Source of the DNA: Sisyra terminalis
Taxonomy: Eukaryota; Arthropoda; Insecta; Neuroptera; Sisyridae
Assembly: GCA_958496175.1 (NCBI GenBank)
Contig: OY292275.1
Span: forward strand, 40,191,701 to 40,255,700
Direction: 5' to 3'
DNA length: 64,000 nucleotides
Shown here in pieces: positions 62,700 to 64,000 of the stretch. The notes below the pieces were generated by a model. The model was given only the letters and a program-made list of their open reading frames with translations, was not told where the DNA came from and ran no database searches. Position numbers and translations under genes: made by a program. How positions within the stretch are numbered: position 1 is the first letter of the stretch; the number at the start of each line of letters is the position of its first letter.

Positions 62700-63467
62700 G
62701 TAAGTGAGCTTTCACAACCCCACATACACAAAACACCACCACATTAACCCCAACTAAATATGCTCATTTACAATGCGATTGTGATTACAATTGCGATATG
62801 CCTGAATAAAATAACACCACACTTGAAACGCACATATACATATATCCATCCACACTTTATACAAATAAACTTGTCATATTATCAAAATAATTACGCCTTC
62901 CAATTTGTTCCATGCTATTCCATTGATTTATGACTTTTTTTCCTACCATTTCACTTCAATTTATTATTCATAGAAAAATATAGGTATTTTAATAGCACTA
63001 TAGTGCAAAGAAAATAAATAATAAAATTCAACGCCTCTTTGTCATTTTAATTTTTTCGAACAATAATATCTGCCTCTTTTATAAAGGAAATTATTCGCTT
63101 TCCTCACAATATGACAAAACAAACTGATACCCGCGACTTCGTCTGCGTAACGTCGGTGTTGGTTATATTTTCTTTTTAGATTTATTGTTTGTAGTGGTAT
63201 AGGGATATTTTCATTTTTCTTATTTCATTTACGAAAAACATAATCATACTTAAAAACACTATTTTGTCGGCTTTAAAAAAATACATTTACTAAATTGTTG
63301 CATGGGATAAAAAAGTTGTCGTTAATGTTCAATTAATTAGATTTCAAAAAATATTTATTTATAGACAATGAATGGTCTATTACGTATACCTACAGTAAAC
63401 CAAATAATCCGTCAACCAATTTCCAAAACTATTACTTTTCTGCAATGTACAACACTACCAGGAAATA

Positions 63468-63471
<4 letters not shown>

Positions 63472-63544
<73 letters not shown>
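63472..63544. repeat. (TA)n microsatellite, long
   Basis: About 36 uninterrupted TA units, directly abutting the foldback element. The IYIYIY open frame here is an artefact. Confidence 0.97.
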
Positions 63545-63547
<3 letters not shown>

Positions 63548-63708
63548 TAAGTCATAATGATAAAAGAAATTTAAAATGCTTTTCTAGAGCAAACGGCATA
63601 TATAATTAAACTATATTGGATAGTCTCGAGTTCACCATACACGATTTGGCATATGCCGTTTGCTCTGGAAGAGCATTTAAAATTTCTTTTATCATTATGA
63701 CTTACCTA
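63544..63708. mobile_element. Foldback MITE of 165 bp
   Basis: Arms 63544-63602 and 63651-63708 are reverse complements with only a few mismatches. Both outer ends read TAGGTAAGTCATAATGATAA inward, continuing AAGAAAT, then AGAGCAAACGGCATAT at the inner end. The loop is 48 nt. The element occupies a TA-rich site and TA flanks both ends, as for a Tc1/mariner-type MITE. Confidence 0.85.
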
Positions 63709-64000
63709 CCGTATATTTAACACTCTATTCCCCCCTTTTAATTGTCAATCTTTATATGTCGACAGAAGCCACTAATTTTAGTTCACAAAAATGCCGGGTA
63801 AGTATTTTCTTTTAATTGGCTGAATTTCAAGAGGTACTCGCTCACTAATGTATTTATTTGTGAACACGTATTTTGGATTTTCAGATTTACAATATGTGAA
63901 AACAAAAAATTTAAAGCTCAATTATAAACTTAACTTAAACATTTTCAGATATATTTATCACAGTTTAAATTTTTAGGCTGACCCTTAGTTTTTACTTCTA

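Larger units (their letters stand above)
62700..64000 (+). other. Start of the next intron of the chaoptin-like gene (runs off the window)
   Basis: It begins with GTAAGTGAG. The first 180 nt are CA-rich and low in complexity. The rest holds a (TA)n tract and a foldback element, listed separately, and no further exon that I can support. The segment at 63131-63147 (CCGCGACTTCGTCTGCG) stands out by its CpG content and resembles one at 435-448. Confidence 0.6.

Noticed and set aside
63368..63550. 60-codon frame ending in repeated Ile-Tyr
   Set aside because: More than a third of it is translation of the (TA)n tract.

Overview
The window is strongly AT-rich eukaryotic nuclear DNA, almost certainly from an insect. 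It has very long introns, canonical GT-AG splice sites, insect-type transposon fossils (Penelope-like, Tc1/mariner, hAT-like, Ty3/gypsy-like LTRs, tRNA-derived SINEs) and arthropod-style core-promoter signals. The insect order cannot be fixed from the sequence alone. There are no bacterial operons, CRISPR arrays, rRNA genes or intact tRNA genes.

Only one host gene is supported, on the + strand. Its first coding exon (46590-46874; ATG at 46610) encodes a signal peptide and a cysteine-rich LRR N-terminal cap. A phase-1 intron of about 15.7 kb separates it from a second coding exon (62555-62699) that begins the leucine-rich repeats. The spacing C-x5-C-x-C, then C-x-N-V-P-F-x-x-L-P, then the first LRR matches the chaoptin family of extracellular LRR adhesion proteins. 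The rest of the gene lies beyond the right edge. The ATG exon starts at a strong 3' splice site, so at least one 5' UTR exon lies upstream. A GC/CpG-richer island at about 11.04-11.43 kb, with an initiator-like TCAGTT and a good splice donor, is the best visible candidate for a promoter and non-coding first exon, here or for another gene.

Everything else is non-coding DNA seeded with decayed mobile elements. From left to right: a non-LTR reverse-transcriptase tail (0.83-1.35 kb), a mariner helix-turn-helix remnant (3.86-4.24 kb), a hAT-like element (8.9-9.8 kb), the promoter-like island (11 kb), SINEs (13.6, 14.2, 18.6 kb), an LTR-like block (19.2-19.5 kb), a second hAT-like MITE with a near-matching 8-bp target duplication (20.94-21.6 kb), a Tc1/mariner-type transposase pseudogene split by a SINE (25.5-26.5 kb), a Penelope-like fragment (27.4-27.95 kb), a TIR element holding an inverted Penelope 3' end (28.76-29.79 kb), a second Penelope fragment with a GIY-YIG endonuclease remnant (32.65-33.44 kb), a GTGAATATTTCAC repeat array (36.0-36.8 kb), and a further SINE (44.4 kb). 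Inside the large intron are an LTR-like block (51.8 kb), a 92-bp tandem duplication (52.8 kb), a 590-bp inverted repeat (54.7-55.3 kb) and several SINEs (58.4-61.0 kb). The last intron holds a (TA)n tract next to a foldback MITE (63.47-63.71 kb).

The most notable signal is that all three Penelope-like 3' ends, and less clearly both arms of the large inverted repeat, carry the parts of a type I hammerhead ribozyme: a CTGATGA-like box, a short stem II, a GAAAC box, a minimal stem III and a matching stem I. Aligning the decayed copies makes the fold clearer than any single copy does.
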